Shown one piece after another: positions 31,894 to 42,996 of a stretch of 64,000 bases of DNA. The translations under genes were made by a program, and so were the position numbers. Below the pieces are notes generated by a model. The model had not been told where the DNA came from and searched no databases. It saw nothing but the letters and a program-made list of their open reading frames with translations. The DNA lies in the NCBI GenBank assembly GCA_007026445.1, contig VDMD01000084.1, positions 44,537-108,536 on the forward strand, written 5' to 3'. Each line of letters begins with the position of its first letter. Within the stretch, counting starts at the first letter, position 1. The DNA is from Schizophyllum amplum. Its lineage: Eukaryota > Basidiomycota > Agaricomycetes > Agaricales > Schizophyllaceae.

Positions 31894-34572
31894 TCAAATG
31901 AGCGGAAACATCTCCCTGTGACTGCCTATATATCTGGCAGCAACTCCTTCGGCTCCTCTGTGCACCTTCCCGTTGTTCTTCGCAAAGCGAAGTGCTGCTC
32001 GCCATTCTGTGGCAGTTTTACCACGAAAAGTAAAAGACTGCATCTGAGAAAGGTTAGTCTGGTACCAGCATTCGTTATCGTGAGTCCAAATTCCCGGAAA
32101 GAACCCGCTGTCGACAAGGCATGCATCCGAAGGCCAGAGAGACAGATGCTTGTAGGTCATGTTCTCGGTCATCTCTCCGGGAGCTAATAATCGTTAGCAA
32201 CTTCTATCTTTCCGCTCTGGCTATTTACCTCACCGTTTGGTACCATAAAGAATCCGCAGAGCATGCGTTCTTCGTCTAGCGTGAGCTCTTCTTCGACCAT
32301 GCTCGTCCCATCCAAAAAGTTGACCTCAACGTAGCTAGCCGACTTCGCTCCTTGCACTACGACATGCGAAAGGATCGTCTCGCTGGGAGCGAATTGTCTA
32401 GCTAGACGCGCGAACAGGCCACCTCGCAGGATAGCAGCACGTCCGCGTCGTGACAGCAGGAACTGGCGAACCCTTGTCTGATACAGGGCGTAATCCAGTT
32501 GATGTAGAGTGTAGCCATACGGTCGAAAGCCCATACCCGCAGAGGGGGTGTGACTAGGTCCAGCCCAGAGACTGTCCGATTCCTTCGTTGTGAACATGCC
32601 GAATTGGCAGCCCAATAGGCGAAGGTCTCGCACCAACGCGTCAAGGCAATCGAATGTTCGACCCATTCTGATGCACATAAATGCGATGGTTGCATCTTTG
32701 ACGGCGACGATGTAAGGGGATGGAGAGGAGGAAGCTGAATGCGTCAAGAAGTACATCGTTTTGGTGTGCGCGATTGGACTCTCCAGTGTATGGGGCCGCA
32801 CTCTGATGTGTTGACTGTCATCCGTCAACATCGCTTGGAAGAACTCGTCGCATGATACGTCCAGGCACTCGATTACGGTGCTGTGGTTCTGGGTATGTGC
32901 ATTCGCGAAGAACGTCGCCATGTCGCACAATTCCTCTTCGTCGTCTTCGTCCGTGTACTCCAAGCGTGCTTCGACGGTGTGCGGTTGAGTCATGGCCTCT
33001 CCGAGAACTCCTCGAACGTCGACCCTGCGGACGTGTCGCAAGTCTCCGTCTTCTACTTCGCGAGCACTGGATTCTCCCCTCGGTCGCCACGCGTTGTATC
33101 CGTAGCGCACATTTGCTAGACCGCGCATAGATACTGCAGGACGAAGGACGTCCTGTACTTGTTCTGCGGCTGCTGTGCTTCCTTCGATGGTGGTGGCGAC
33201 TCCGAGAAGCTCTTGCATTTCGACCGACTCTCCAGAGACAACGACATCCGACGACAGCTCCTCGCTGTCATCGTTCTCTTCATCGTCTCCAGAAGCCGCC
33301 AGCAACTGGTCTCTCTTCGCAATGAAGTCCCAGCAGCCGCTGATAGAGTCCCAGAAACGTTCGTCTGCAGTGTAGACATCCCAGAAACGATCAAAATCGG
33401 TCGCAGGAATGCGCTGACGGAGACAGAAGCCATTTTGGAGATAGTCCCATCGATACGCGCGATCTCGAGTGCTGACTGGCACCCTCCCTTCCGCAACCTC
33501 TTTTTCTCGCCGCTCGCGGAAGTTATTTCCTCCATCTCCATTCTCCTCGAACATTTCTTCTCGTCGCTGCAGTATCCAGGCGCGATACTGCAGCCAATGC
33601 TTCTGCTCCACCGACGGAAGATCGTCCTCAGCCATGTCGATATGCGCAGGTTTCCTCGGCATGTGGATCCGATTCCACGTTTTGAGCGCGTCTTTCCAGT
33701 CCGGAGCAGACGAAAAGTCAGCATTGTCTGGCAGACATTTCGTGTACATGCGTATCCGAGCGTTGTTGTTGTTGACAGAGAACTGAGCGCTCTCGACGTC
33801 GATCGACGACCCCCATACGAAGTAAATGGGTACCCCGAGGAAGAGAAAATCGGCCACGTACGACTCGAAGCCGTCGTGCCAGACGTCGACGAACGCGCCG
33901 ACCGCGGGTAGTTTCCAAGACTCCATCAGCACGTCGACCCAACTGCCGGGCATGTCGGTGCAATGTTGAACGATGTACGCAGTGAATTTGGGGATATGTA
34001 TGCGACCTCCGTACGCAAATTCACTGCGCAGCGCGAGAAACCTGCATTCTGCAAGTAACACTGCGAACGCGTTCCTCGTCGCAGTCGCGCAGTTCATCAC
34101 CGACCGCTGACTTGAGCGGTACTTTCTATATCCACATCGATCAGGCAGAGTCCACGACCGATACCGGAGAGGTACGGGCTCCCGTAAGGAGCCCAGCAGC
34201 AGATTCCGTACGGCAGTCAATCGCTGCTCGAAGTCTATCCAAAGTCGTATGAGATGCGCTGGTAGCGACCAGCGTCCGTAGAAGTCCTTCTCCGCGCAGA
34301 TCCGATCGAGAGACAGCCACACGAGGAAGCCGCTAGCGCAATCCTCGATTTGAAGAGGCACCAGCGCGGCGTATGGTGTCTCGAGGGAGAACAGTCGAGG
34401 AGCGACCAAGTCGTTCGCTGTCATCACGTCGCATGTAACTGCCATATTAGTGTCAGGTACTGGCCTCGGTCGGTGGAGCGATGGTTTTGAGATGTACTGC
34501 CGCCGATCTTGGTACAAGTCGTAGTCAGTCGCATCCGAGGCCCGGACCTTGGAGGGAGTCCATTCGAAATCG
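31894..34572 (-). CDS. Large uncharacterised Agaricomycete protein
   Basis: Main exon 34572-32234 and last exon 32183-31894, joined through a 50-nt intron (GTGAGG donor, phase 1), give at least 875 residues. The acceptor at 34573 shows that a short upstream exon, not located, supplies the start. The N-terminal 350 residues contain Trp/Tyr-rich segments (TPYAALVPLQIEDCASGFLV, VPIYFVWGSS). The middle has a WLQYRAWILQRREEMFE charged helix and an acidic stretch (DDEENDDSEELSSD). The C-terminal exon has KHLSLWPSDACLVDSGFFPG, HDNECWYQ and TATEWRAALRF. I recall the last block from many unnamed Agaricomycete proteins, often found in repeat-rich regions. No catalytic motif is apparent. It shares the interval with the SIM and chromodomain genes. 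Confidence 0.65.
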
Positions 34573-34977
34573 CTGAAACTGCAATTTAATTAACACGATT
34601 CAGCATACAAGCGCAATTCGTCGCACAACATTGTCCAAGTTTACACAGACGTTATGCGATGGTGGGGACTTCAGGGTACAACTCAGGGCAAGGAAAGCTT
34701 CCGCTCAGATGTCTCGGGTCCGTCTCGTGGAAGGAATTCCCACCCTAAACGCGCGTATTTTACGTCCTTCCTATTCAAAGCAAACGACAACAGATGACGT
34801 ATCCAGTCTCACACGCGCGCTTCTCTCGCTGAATATAAATACGTATGCCGACACAGCCAGAAAAAGAGAAAAATAATCTCCCACTGTTGTCTATTGCTGC
34901 GAGCCTGCACTTCAGGGTGTCCTTAAACGTAAGTGGATTTATGCATACATTCCCATCTATTAAATCGTTCAAACAGT
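34573..34977. other. Divergent promoter region
   Basis: Lies between the minus-strand large gene and the plus-strand family B copy 1. A TATAAATA word at about 34834 and a 48-nt 5' UTR intron (34929-34976, GTAAGT to AACAG) belong to the plus-strand gene. Confidence 0.5.
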
Positions 34978-36171
34978 ATGCGGATTCCACTCGAACTTCA
35001 GCAGGCTATTGGACGAATGTGCGACCGCCGTACACTGGCCGTCCTTCTACGCACAACCAACAATTTTCATCAAATATGCAAGCCAATTTTCTACTCGCAC
35101 ATATCGCTACACCAAGGCTCTGATATAGCCTACCTCTGCAAGCGCTCCGACCTCATAGCCTTTGTGCGGATACTCCACTTGACGTGTACTCCCGAACTTG
35201 TGGACGATATACCCAGCTTTTCATCCGTCCATACTTTGACGTGGATAACCGCAGGCAGTCATTCAACTCCGTACATCTCACCCACTGCGATCGCGCAGCT
35301 ACTGGCGAAGTTTCCAGCCTTGAAGAACCTGATGCTCAATGTACCACTTAATATCATGCAAGACGTCGACACCGCCCTGCGTGCTGTGTCTCACCGTCTC
35401 ACTTCCTTGGCGATCGGCTTTCCAACAAAACCGTCGGGACACCTGCATTCCTCGCGCGCTCGCTTTTGCAATCTGCGACGACTGGACGTGCTCGACGGCG
35501 CAGCGTTCGACTTGGATGCCTTTATGAACGATTTTATGACGTCGACCGCTGCGGTTATACAGGTCATGAGACTTCCGCGACAAGCACCTGCAACAGCTCT
35601 TCGAGCAGCACTCAAAACCGTGAGCTCTACTCTCCGACACCTGATAGTAGAGTCCTGTTCATTGTATGCTGCCGTAGGTACGCTGTATATCGGGCCCGTA
35701 TACCGTAGCTGACGAACGAGTAGATTTTTCGAAAGGCGTGGCCATGGACGTACTATTTTCTGTCGCTTCAAAGTGCACTGGCCAAACGACGCCAACAGAA
35801 ATGAATGGCACTTCATCAGCCGTTTCATGAAGACCCTTCGCAGTAAATGTGCTGCTCCTCGCTTGCGCAAAGTGGAGGTCCTTTTTAACGCCACGAACGG
35901 TCTCCAGTCTTACCTCTGTGGCGACGTTAGCACATCGTTATTCCGCGTTGACGGAGGCCCAGGTGAAATGCGATGGGAATCATGGGTGCATCATGTACTT
36001 TCAGAGGATCTTATTCTCGAGCTACATATCACCTCTCCATACACACTAATATCGGACCAAAACGTAGTATTACGCCGCTCTGTGAACGTCTGTCTTCGAC
36101 GACTTCTAGAACACCGGCTTCTCATACACATACATCCTTCCGACGAGCCTCAATTATCCATAATTGATTAA
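34978..36171 (+). CDS. F-box-like protein, family B copy 1
   Basis: Coding exons 34978-35677 and 35774-36171 encode about 365 residues. The N-terminus IPLELQQAIGRMCDRRTLAV then LLRTTNNFHQI is F-box-like and nearly matches the copy at 44254 (IPLDLQRIIAEYSDRRTLAV). Irregular leucine-rich repeats follow (LTSLAIGFP, NLRRLDVLDG). The intron splits a Gly/Val codon in phase 1, as in other copies. The second exon has NEWHFISRFMKTLRS and a C-terminal beta-like segment (LILELHITSPY, LLIHIHP). A 48-nt intron ends one base before the ATG. SCF adaptor function is an inference from the F-box-like region. Confidence 0.72.
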
Positions 36172-36321
36172 ATTGTGCGGGTGACAATGCAACTGGAGGC
36201 TCATTTAATTACGCAAACTGTATAGGTGTACTAGCAGGTAGACGACCAATCAATCGAGCTCGTCGAATGTCCCTTGCGTTTCGCGCGTCTATCCGAAGTT
36301 ATGATCACCGTCGCAGCTACA

Positions 36322-37788
36322 TCAAATGCTTAAACACGTACCTTTCCTTCTCCAGATAGGATCCTCGAGTATGACTACTGCCTTCCAATGCGAAGCTCCG
36401 AAAACATCACTCGCACGCGTGTACTCTTCATCGCTAGCCGCATCGGAATCATACCCCTCCACGTAAATGACCACCCGGTTCGAATCAGTCACATCAATCG
36501 CACCCTGCAGCAGATGCGCTAGACACCAGGGCACGCAAATTGTTTCCAACGCACGCATCTGCGTTGTCGAAAAGACGCCATTGTCGGAGGTACCTGTAAG
36601 TGCATATGAGCATTATCACGCGCGAAGAGACAAAGACGTACCCTCTGCACTTGTGCCTCTGATTACTAAGGTTTGTAGACCAGTGCTGTTGTCTTCCATT
36701 AACCTCCGAATCACGTCCCAGTCTCCTTCGGACATCCAACGATACACGTGCACCGTCAGACGTCGAAGTGAAAACCAGTACAGACATCGCAAACGAGTGT
36801 GCAAGCCGCCTTTCATGTTGACCGTGAGATCTGCGCAAGCAAACGACGTTTTTTTTTCGACGTCTGCGCGCGAATACCCGTCATCGTCATCGACCTCTCC
36901 ATCGCCCGACCAATAACCTCCAGGCTGCCATGTTTGATACGTCGACGATAGGTCCACAAATTGAATGGATGTCAAGCGATCCGCCAAGACACTTCCTTCT
37001 CCTGGGATTGCTCTCGCAGCGACATACTGTATGAGGCGTAGCGTCGGTTCTTCGAAGGCCACCGTATGAACTGCGCGCAGAAGATTGTCGACATGAAGTG
37101 AAGGCCAGGCTTTCATCATAGATACCCGCGATATATCGGAGGCGGGTGGAAATGTCAGGGTGCGAATGTTTATCGGACCGAGGTCGACCAAGAAGTTGAC
37201 GACAGCTGATGATTGTTCGTCCCACTGCGTCGGAAACCGAATATGACGCAGACTGCATCGCAAGGCAGTGTCTCTGTCCGCTGATAATGATGTCAGAAGA
37301 TCTAGTTTAAGCATAGAGCCGAACAAGACCGACGAAAAAACGTTCGCCCACAGAGAGCAAGCGGACGCAAGGTGTCGTCCTCCTGTGCTTCTGACCGCTC
37401 ATTGGTATACTCCCAAAGAAGAGAGGGAAATCGCGCGAGACGCGCCATGACGAAGCTGGGTGAAAAGGCTCCTGAGAAAGAAAGTCAGCATCTGTAGTAA
37501 TTCGACTGGTAGTGGAGCTGTACTGAGCACCGGACGCTGCCAGCCGCGAGGCCCTTTCTCGAACTGGTAATTGAGCAGGGCATAATATGCAATGCTAGAC
37601 ACAGAGATTGTATGCAAGCGACGAGCTTGGACAGCTCTTGCCATTGCGCTGCAGGTTGCAGCCAGCGCACGAATATCAGAAGGCGTCATATCTCGCAGCA
37701 CCACGTTCAATAGCTCGGGTGAGAGGGAAATAAGCAGTCCTCGCTGAACGTCTAGGGCCTGAAGAGCGTGCATGTCATGGGGTGGCAT
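36322..37788 (-). CDS. F-box protein of a different type
   Basis: The start at 37788 (MPPHDMHALQALDV) is followed by a good F-box segment at about residues 18-62: LLISLSPELLNVVLRDMTPS, DIRALAATCSAMARAV and RRLHTISVSS. An intron of about 60 nt around 37380-37440 leads to an exon with SVLFGSMLKLDLL, RHIRFPTQWDEQ and LRCLYWFSLRRLTVHVY, ending in LQTLVIRG before a GTACCTG-type donor region near 36590. The last exon runs to a stop at 36322 (CVPWCLAHLLQGAIDV, VVIYVEGYDSD). The exact exon 1 border is uncertain because candidate donors do not match the phase. It differs from the family B genes around it. Confidence 0.6.
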
Positions 37789-38353
37789 AGTTTTGCCAAC
37801 CGAGACTTGCAGTTATCTGAAGAAAGAGCTGATGACGGGAGGAGGAGAGCCTGGCTGCAAATTCGACGATCGGATCGTTTGACTCGCCCGAATGGCACAT
37901 GCCGCCACGGTTTCGCGGAGGCAAATAATTGGCCACCGGTAAAGCAATGTACGCATTTTTATAGCTAAAATAGGTGCGACTGTATCATTTCGGAAGCTTC
38001 ATACCTTGTCTCTACACTGCCGCCGTGAGATAAATATAAGAGTCAAAGGCGCTTCTCCGCCCTTTCAGCCCCCATCTCATAGACGACCACGATTTACGTC
38101 GCAAGTGATCTGGCGATCAAAGTACGCGTGACTCGTCTTCATTGGTAGCATTCCGTCCACACCGAGTGCGAGAAATCCTTGTACAACACACCAGTCCGAT
38201 AAAATCCTTGTTTACGAGCAAATCACAGGTATGTGTCAGAACTCCTTTATTACCCTCTGCCTTTCCTGACTGCGTAATACCAGTCGTCATCATCCTGCAG
38301 CTCATCCGCTCTTTTGTGAGGCATCTGTGATCAACGCACGCCCACATCACAAC
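37789..38353. other. Promoter region between divergent F-box and chromodomain genes
   Basis: AAATATAAGAG near 38030 may be the TATA region of the plus-strand gene. A GTATGT donor at 38229 and a CCAG acceptor near 38282 could form a 5' UTR intron. No coding potential. Confidence 0.4.
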
Positions 38354-38656
38354 ATGGCGAAGATCTACCATCGTACGGCGAGAATGTCTACGGGAGGTAA
38401 GATACCTCGAAGGACTGGCGCCCTGTTAAATAGCGCCGGTGATCTAGAGTGGAGGATCGAAAAAATTGTCAGGGAGCGCCTTCGCAGAGGCAAGAAGTAT
38501 TACCTTGTTCGATGGTGGGGGTGGACCGACGCACACGATACATGGGAGTCGCGCGGTAACTTACACGAGTGCGAGGCCCTAGACCTGTGGCTTGCAGAAC
38601 AAAAGGCGTTCAGACGTACCTTCTCGAAGGCGAAGTCCCACTGTCCCATAAGGTAG
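38354..38656 (+). CDS. Solo chromodomain protein
   Basis: A single exon of 100 residues. Residues 31-80 are a chromodomain: LEWRIEKIVRERLRRGKKYY, LVRWWGWTDAHDTWE, NLHECEALDLW. The aromatic positions of the methyl-lysine cage appear as Trp (EW), Trp (RWWGW) and Trp (DTWE), so binding of a methylated histone tail is plausible. The first 28 residues are basic (RRTGALL). Chromodomains of this kind also end Ty3/gypsy integrases, but there is no integrase upstream. It may therefore be an exapted or free-standing reader. The start is the first ATG in frame. There is no stop or frameshift. Confidence 0.72.
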   Translation: MAKIYHRTARMSTGGKIPRRTGALLNSAGDLEWRIEKIVRERLRRGKKYYLVRWWGWTDAHDTWESRGNLHECEALDLWLAEQKAFRRTFSKAKSHCPIR

Positions 38657-39682
38657 AAAAGAAAGTAGTACACGAGTGCTCACGACGTCACTTTCTCTTA
38701 TCTTCTGTGTGATGCTTGCTATAATATCTGTGTAGGTGGTGGTAAGGTAGTAGGCGAGCTATATGCACATCATGTGCAAGGTATATAACTCAGTTGCCAC
38801 AAAATCGTTTAAGATATTGCTTTGTCTACCACCACGGTAACGCAATGTCAGTCGGGATGCCAATGAAACTCGACTTTAGAATCGACAGATTACACCAAAC
38901 GAAACCTGCTTAGCGATTGGTGTCTCTCGATGTCTTGTGAGGCTGGCCGGCCCGCGGTTGGATATCTTGTGGATAGAACCTGGCACCACGGGCAACACCT
39001 CTCGTTCTGTGTAATGCATAGAAGACTATGGGCGAACTCCTCCAATGCAAACATCCTCATGATCTTAATCGAGTCGTGTGAATGCCCTCACTTTGTCTCT
39101 TCAGACCGGTAGCGACCATCCACATGCCTCTACTAACGCACATGATGTTATTGCTTACCTAGTTTGAGGCCTATAGCCTTTCCCGTGCTGTATTTTGTGG
39201 TAGTGGACGCAGTCGTCACATTTTTATGTTATCCGCCGGTAAGGATTGCGGATGAGTAGTACATACTAAAGGACATGCCCTATCAGAGATTAGAACGAAG
39301 GCCACCTTGACCAAAAGGCCATCCGACGAGGAGCGACGTTGAAGTCTCGGGTATGTCGTACGCGCATAGCGCTGTACGGAGTGGTACAATAAAGTCTGAT
39401 GGACGCAGTACGCGCAAAAAGCTGTGCGACCACAATCACGATCAAAACCACGTCACAAGTCATTCACGTGCTCTACCAGTCTGAGACACGTGACGTCAAG
39501 GTTGCGGGTGTTCATCGTTCACTTATGTCGCAGCGTGTTTGACTCAAGTTCCCGTTTCCGCACCCCCTCCTGTCGAAGACATTGCGATTCACATTGAGCA
39601 TAAATGCCGTCATTTTTTTCAATAGACGCCCAAACATTGCTCGCCTCATTCCCCCCCCCCCCCCCCGCCACCAAAAAAAAAT
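38657..39682. other. Intergenic region before family B copy 2
   Basis: No supported gene over 900 bp. It contains a degenerate version of the GCGC palindrome (39358-39378, TACGCGCATAGCGCTGTACG) and a C15-type tract (39652-39666) that lies in the presumed 5' UTR directly upstream of the split start codon. Confidence 0.5.
39358..39378. promoter_or_regulatory. Degenerate GCGC palindrome upstream of family B copy 2
   Basis: TACGCGCATAGCGCTGTACG resembles the palindromes at 30509 and 31795. About 305 bp upstream of the start. Confidence 0.35.
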
Positions 39683-40938
39683 AGTGAGTAGGTGTGACCT
39701 CGCGCGTACCCATCCTGATCTGCAATCCCCAGTGTCTTTTTCCGACCTGCCGATTGAGCTCATCGACTTGGTTGTAGCTCACAGTGATAACATCACACTA
39801 CGTACCTTAGCAGAGACCTCGGTATACTTCAAACACATTGCGTATGCGATGCTGTACGAAGAGTTCACCATTCACTCTGATGACGACATCAACTTCATTC
39901 GCGCCCACGTAGCTGTGCAAGGCGCTGTGAGGATCCTCAATATCACACATCGAAATGCGCCGATTGAGCTACCACGTCTACCGTTTGTCGTTAGTCTGAA
40001 CTGGACCTGCGAAAACGCCGACGCGGTGGATCAGGTCAACAGCGTAGAGATTTCGATGGTTTTATCGCAGATTCCTGCCCTACGCCGCGCTAAGTTACGG
40101 TTAGATGTTGACGTACTCACCGAGCTACAAGAGGGCATCAGCACTCACGCACACGTGTTGGAAAGTCTTGAAATTGGCTTCCCCTCTTATGCGCCGCGTT
40201 TCCAGCAATGCGGCGCGATCGCCGGATTTTCCAGACTTCGCCGTCTACGCTTTTGCAACGACAAGAAACACGACATCGGGGCATATGTAGAAGCGTTTGT
40301 AGCACCTATTTCCACAGCCCTTACATACGTCTGTTTTCCACCATTTTGTAGCTGGACATCGTTCTCGAACGCGCTCGACTGTCTCCGAAGCACGATAGAG
40401 GAAATCGAACTGGATAGATTTGTCGGCCTCGATCCGTATGGTACGTTTACTGTCTCGGCCCCGCCCCCCACCTCATTGTCGACTGTCAACTGACCGCTCT
40501 ACAGACACGTACCAACGGCTGGAAATGCCTTCTTTGAAGACAATTATATTCAATATTCAAGACATACACCTGTCGAGTAACGCTCTCTGGACGCTGATCA
40601 AAGATTTCTTGGCGGCGTTCCAAGCTGGACGACGGACATCGAATCTGCGCACGATCCGCATTCGCACGCACGCGAGCGCGATCTTAGACGCCTTTCAGGC
40701 TGGGCAGACGTCTTGGAGGATATTCGAGGGACAGCATGGCGGGGGCCAGAGTCCCATGGAATGGGACGAATGGTTACCAAACATTGCACGAAACCTTCGC
40801 ATGGAATTAGAGATTCAATCCCTGTACGATCCAGATTCTTGGGAATCTCACGTGCTAGCCGATGCCATTTACTCGGCAGCACAGTCCCTGGGAACGCATA
40901 GGTTCTCAGCTCGTGTCATACATAATTACTTGTTGTAA
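39683..40938 (+). CDS. F-box-like protein, family B copy 2, start codon split by an intron
   Basis: The coding part is A at 39683, then 39733-40440, then 40505-40938, about 380 residues. The 49-nt intron 39684-39732 (GTGAGT to CCCCAG) interrupts the ATG as A|TG. Upstream in the same frame there is a TAG at 39623 and no other ATG, while the F-box-like segment starts three residues later (FSDLPIELIDLVVAHSDN, TLRTLAETSVYFKHI). The body has leucine-rich segments (RILNITHRNAP, VLESLEIGFPSY). The second intron is in phase 1 after LDPY. The last exon carries RLEMPSLKTIIFNIQDIHL and FLAAFQAGRRTSNLRTIRI. The gene appears intact. Confidence 0.75.
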
Positions 40939-41191
40939 TCCACCGGCGCCTGTCAATCAACTCGATAAATAGTCGGCTGTTATACCGCACTCTACCCATG
41001 ACGATCGTAGTCACCATCGGTCGATGTGACCGACCGAGTTCAGCTTCAATGTCTCAGACATCTGCCAGACATATAAAGAGGATGTCCTATTCTGCAGGCG
41101 AGTTGATACTGCTGCTCCGCACCACCCGACCTTTCAAAACCGACCCACTTCCTGCCCAGGTAAGCGATACAAGCGTGAGCTATTTCGTGGC
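40939..41191. other. Short intergenic region
   Basis: An ACATATAAAG word at 41069 is a likely TATA element for the next gene. A GTAAGC donor at 41160 and a TTACAG acceptor at 41213 could make a short 5' intron. Confidence 0.45.
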
Positions 41192-42414
41192 ATGCCGTCC
41201 TCACTTCTTACAGCGATGCATCATCTCTCAGTCCAGTCCGCGAGCCTCATTGCACAGGCTTGCGACGACGCCTCTCGCCTGCAGTTGTCCCACACCTGCC
41301 GCTTCTTTCGCTACATCGTCTCGCCAGAGTCGTTTGTAAAGTTCACGATCCGCAGCACGACCGATGTCTTGTTCCTTCAGCGAAACACGGCTATCACTCT
41401 GGAGATCGTGAGACTGGTCATTAACAACGGCAACGCCCTGCAAGACCTACCAGTACTACCGAACGTTCTCACACTCGAATGGACGCAGTGCTTAGCGGGC
41501 GCGGATTACACTAAAACCTGCGCAGACGACATCAGACATGTTCTGAAAAGCCTACCCTCTCTACAGGATGCAGACATTCGCATCGACGCTTCAAGCAACT
41601 CGAGCTTGCATCAATCGTTGACCCTGCTCCCCCACACTCTTCGCATCCTCCGGATTTTGTATTTGTACAACGGCGATGTCGATTTTGCCAGACTTTCGGT
41701 TCATTTGCCGCACTTGACAAAATTGGTCATACACGAAGGCAGCGGCAGTAACGTAGTCGATTCTGCGATACACAGCTTCGCTCACAGCGCGCCCATATTG
41801 CAGTCGCTGACTCTGCCTCACACCTGCGACTGGCGAGAAATCTGCTCGGCTGTATATGCTTTGGCGCCAGCGCTGAAAAACGTCAAGTTTACCCGATTTT
41901 CCGGAGTGGAAGGCGTGGGTAAGCGCAAGTTTCTTGACACGCGAGCAACCACTTACGAAACTCAGAAGCACTTATCCCTCGGCAGGCTTTGCCCCAACTG
42001 CGCGTCATCACCGTTGACTTCACCCACGGCCCCACCCACGACCTAAGTGATATATGGGCCAGATTTAAAACATTCATCACGACATTCGTCGTCCGTCACC
42101 AGACTATCGCACTTCGTACAATCATCGTCGACATACTGGCTGAAGACATGATCCGCATGTACGAGGTTGGAGAGTACTCGTGGGGGGTTTTTGCACGCGA
42201 GAACGATATTCCCGCTACGCAATCGTGGAGCGAATGGTTGCTCTCTTTGATGGATCTTCTCAATATTTCCTCTCGCTTAGAGTTTCACGTAACGGCGCCG
42301 GAGCCGCTAATTGTCGACGATTCCTTCCTCTTGGACATGTCGATTCGGACGACGACGACACTTTTGGGCGCAAGACGGGTACGGTTTGTCGACCGCACCA
42401 CACGTTCTAGTTGA
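41192..42414 (+). CDS. F-box-like protein, family B copy 3
   Basis: Exons 41192-41914 and 41986-42414 encode about 383 residues. The N-terminus HLSVQSASLIAQACDDASRL then QLSHTCRFFRYIV is the family F-box-like segment. The middle holds LPVLPNVLTLEWTQ, LRILRILYLYNGD and LTKLVIHEG. The donor GTGGGT gives phase 0 and a direct join to LPQLRVITVDF. The GTAAGC donor four bases on would break the frame. If the 5' intron noted upstream is used, the start is 41216 (MHHLS). Otherwise it is 41192, in the same frame. The C-terminal region (RLEFHVTAPEPLIVDD, LLDMS) is the one found as a remnant at 45134. Confidence 0.7.
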
Positions 42415-42996
42415 ATCTTACTCCATCTCAATGTACGAGGCATTGTTGGCATGTATACCGAATCTTCTCGACGGTATTTACGAACGCGTAGTGTAGAGGT
42501 GCATACATCTGCGGATGCTCATTATATCTACGGAAAAAACAAGCCCGACCCGTCATATTGATTCCCAAGAAAATAAAAACAAACTTGACCACAGTGTCAC
42601 CGTATCATTGTCTCGCCGCACCAGTTATACGCCAAAGGAACATTTTTCTGCAAGATGATGCGCCTGATCTCTGAATGAGAAATGCGGCCTTCGGCATCCA
42701 TTCAAGGATGAATGACAGTCTCCGGTTCGGTTACGTTGTCGACACCGACGTAGCGCTCTGAGAAATTGGAGCATTAGTATGGCTACGCTGACATATCTGC
42801 ACATATACTGCAAGAGAATGACACGAGTGGGTCAATCCCTCAGCACCGTTGGATAGCCAGCACTCGAAAACGGACCCCACAGTTTTTTTCGGGCAGAATC
42901 ATACCACATGAAGGGGGCTTTTCGGGAGTTTGACGATTTGAGCAGAACCGTCAAAGACCCGGTGAGGAATAAGTAGTACCAATGACCGCAATGGCA
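42415..42996. other. Convergent intergenic region
   Basis: Lies between the 3' ends of family B copies 3 (+) and 4 (-). Nothing recognisable. Confidence 0.45.

Noticed and set aside
36470..36490. GGTTCGAATC, the B-box-like word of a tRNA gene
   Set aside because: No matching A box, acceptor stem or anticodon arm around it. It lies inside an exon of the F-box gene.
38354..38656. Assignment of the solo chromodomain to a complete Ty3/gypsy retrotransposon
   Set aside because: No reverse transcriptase, integrase or LTR is visible within several kb on either strand.
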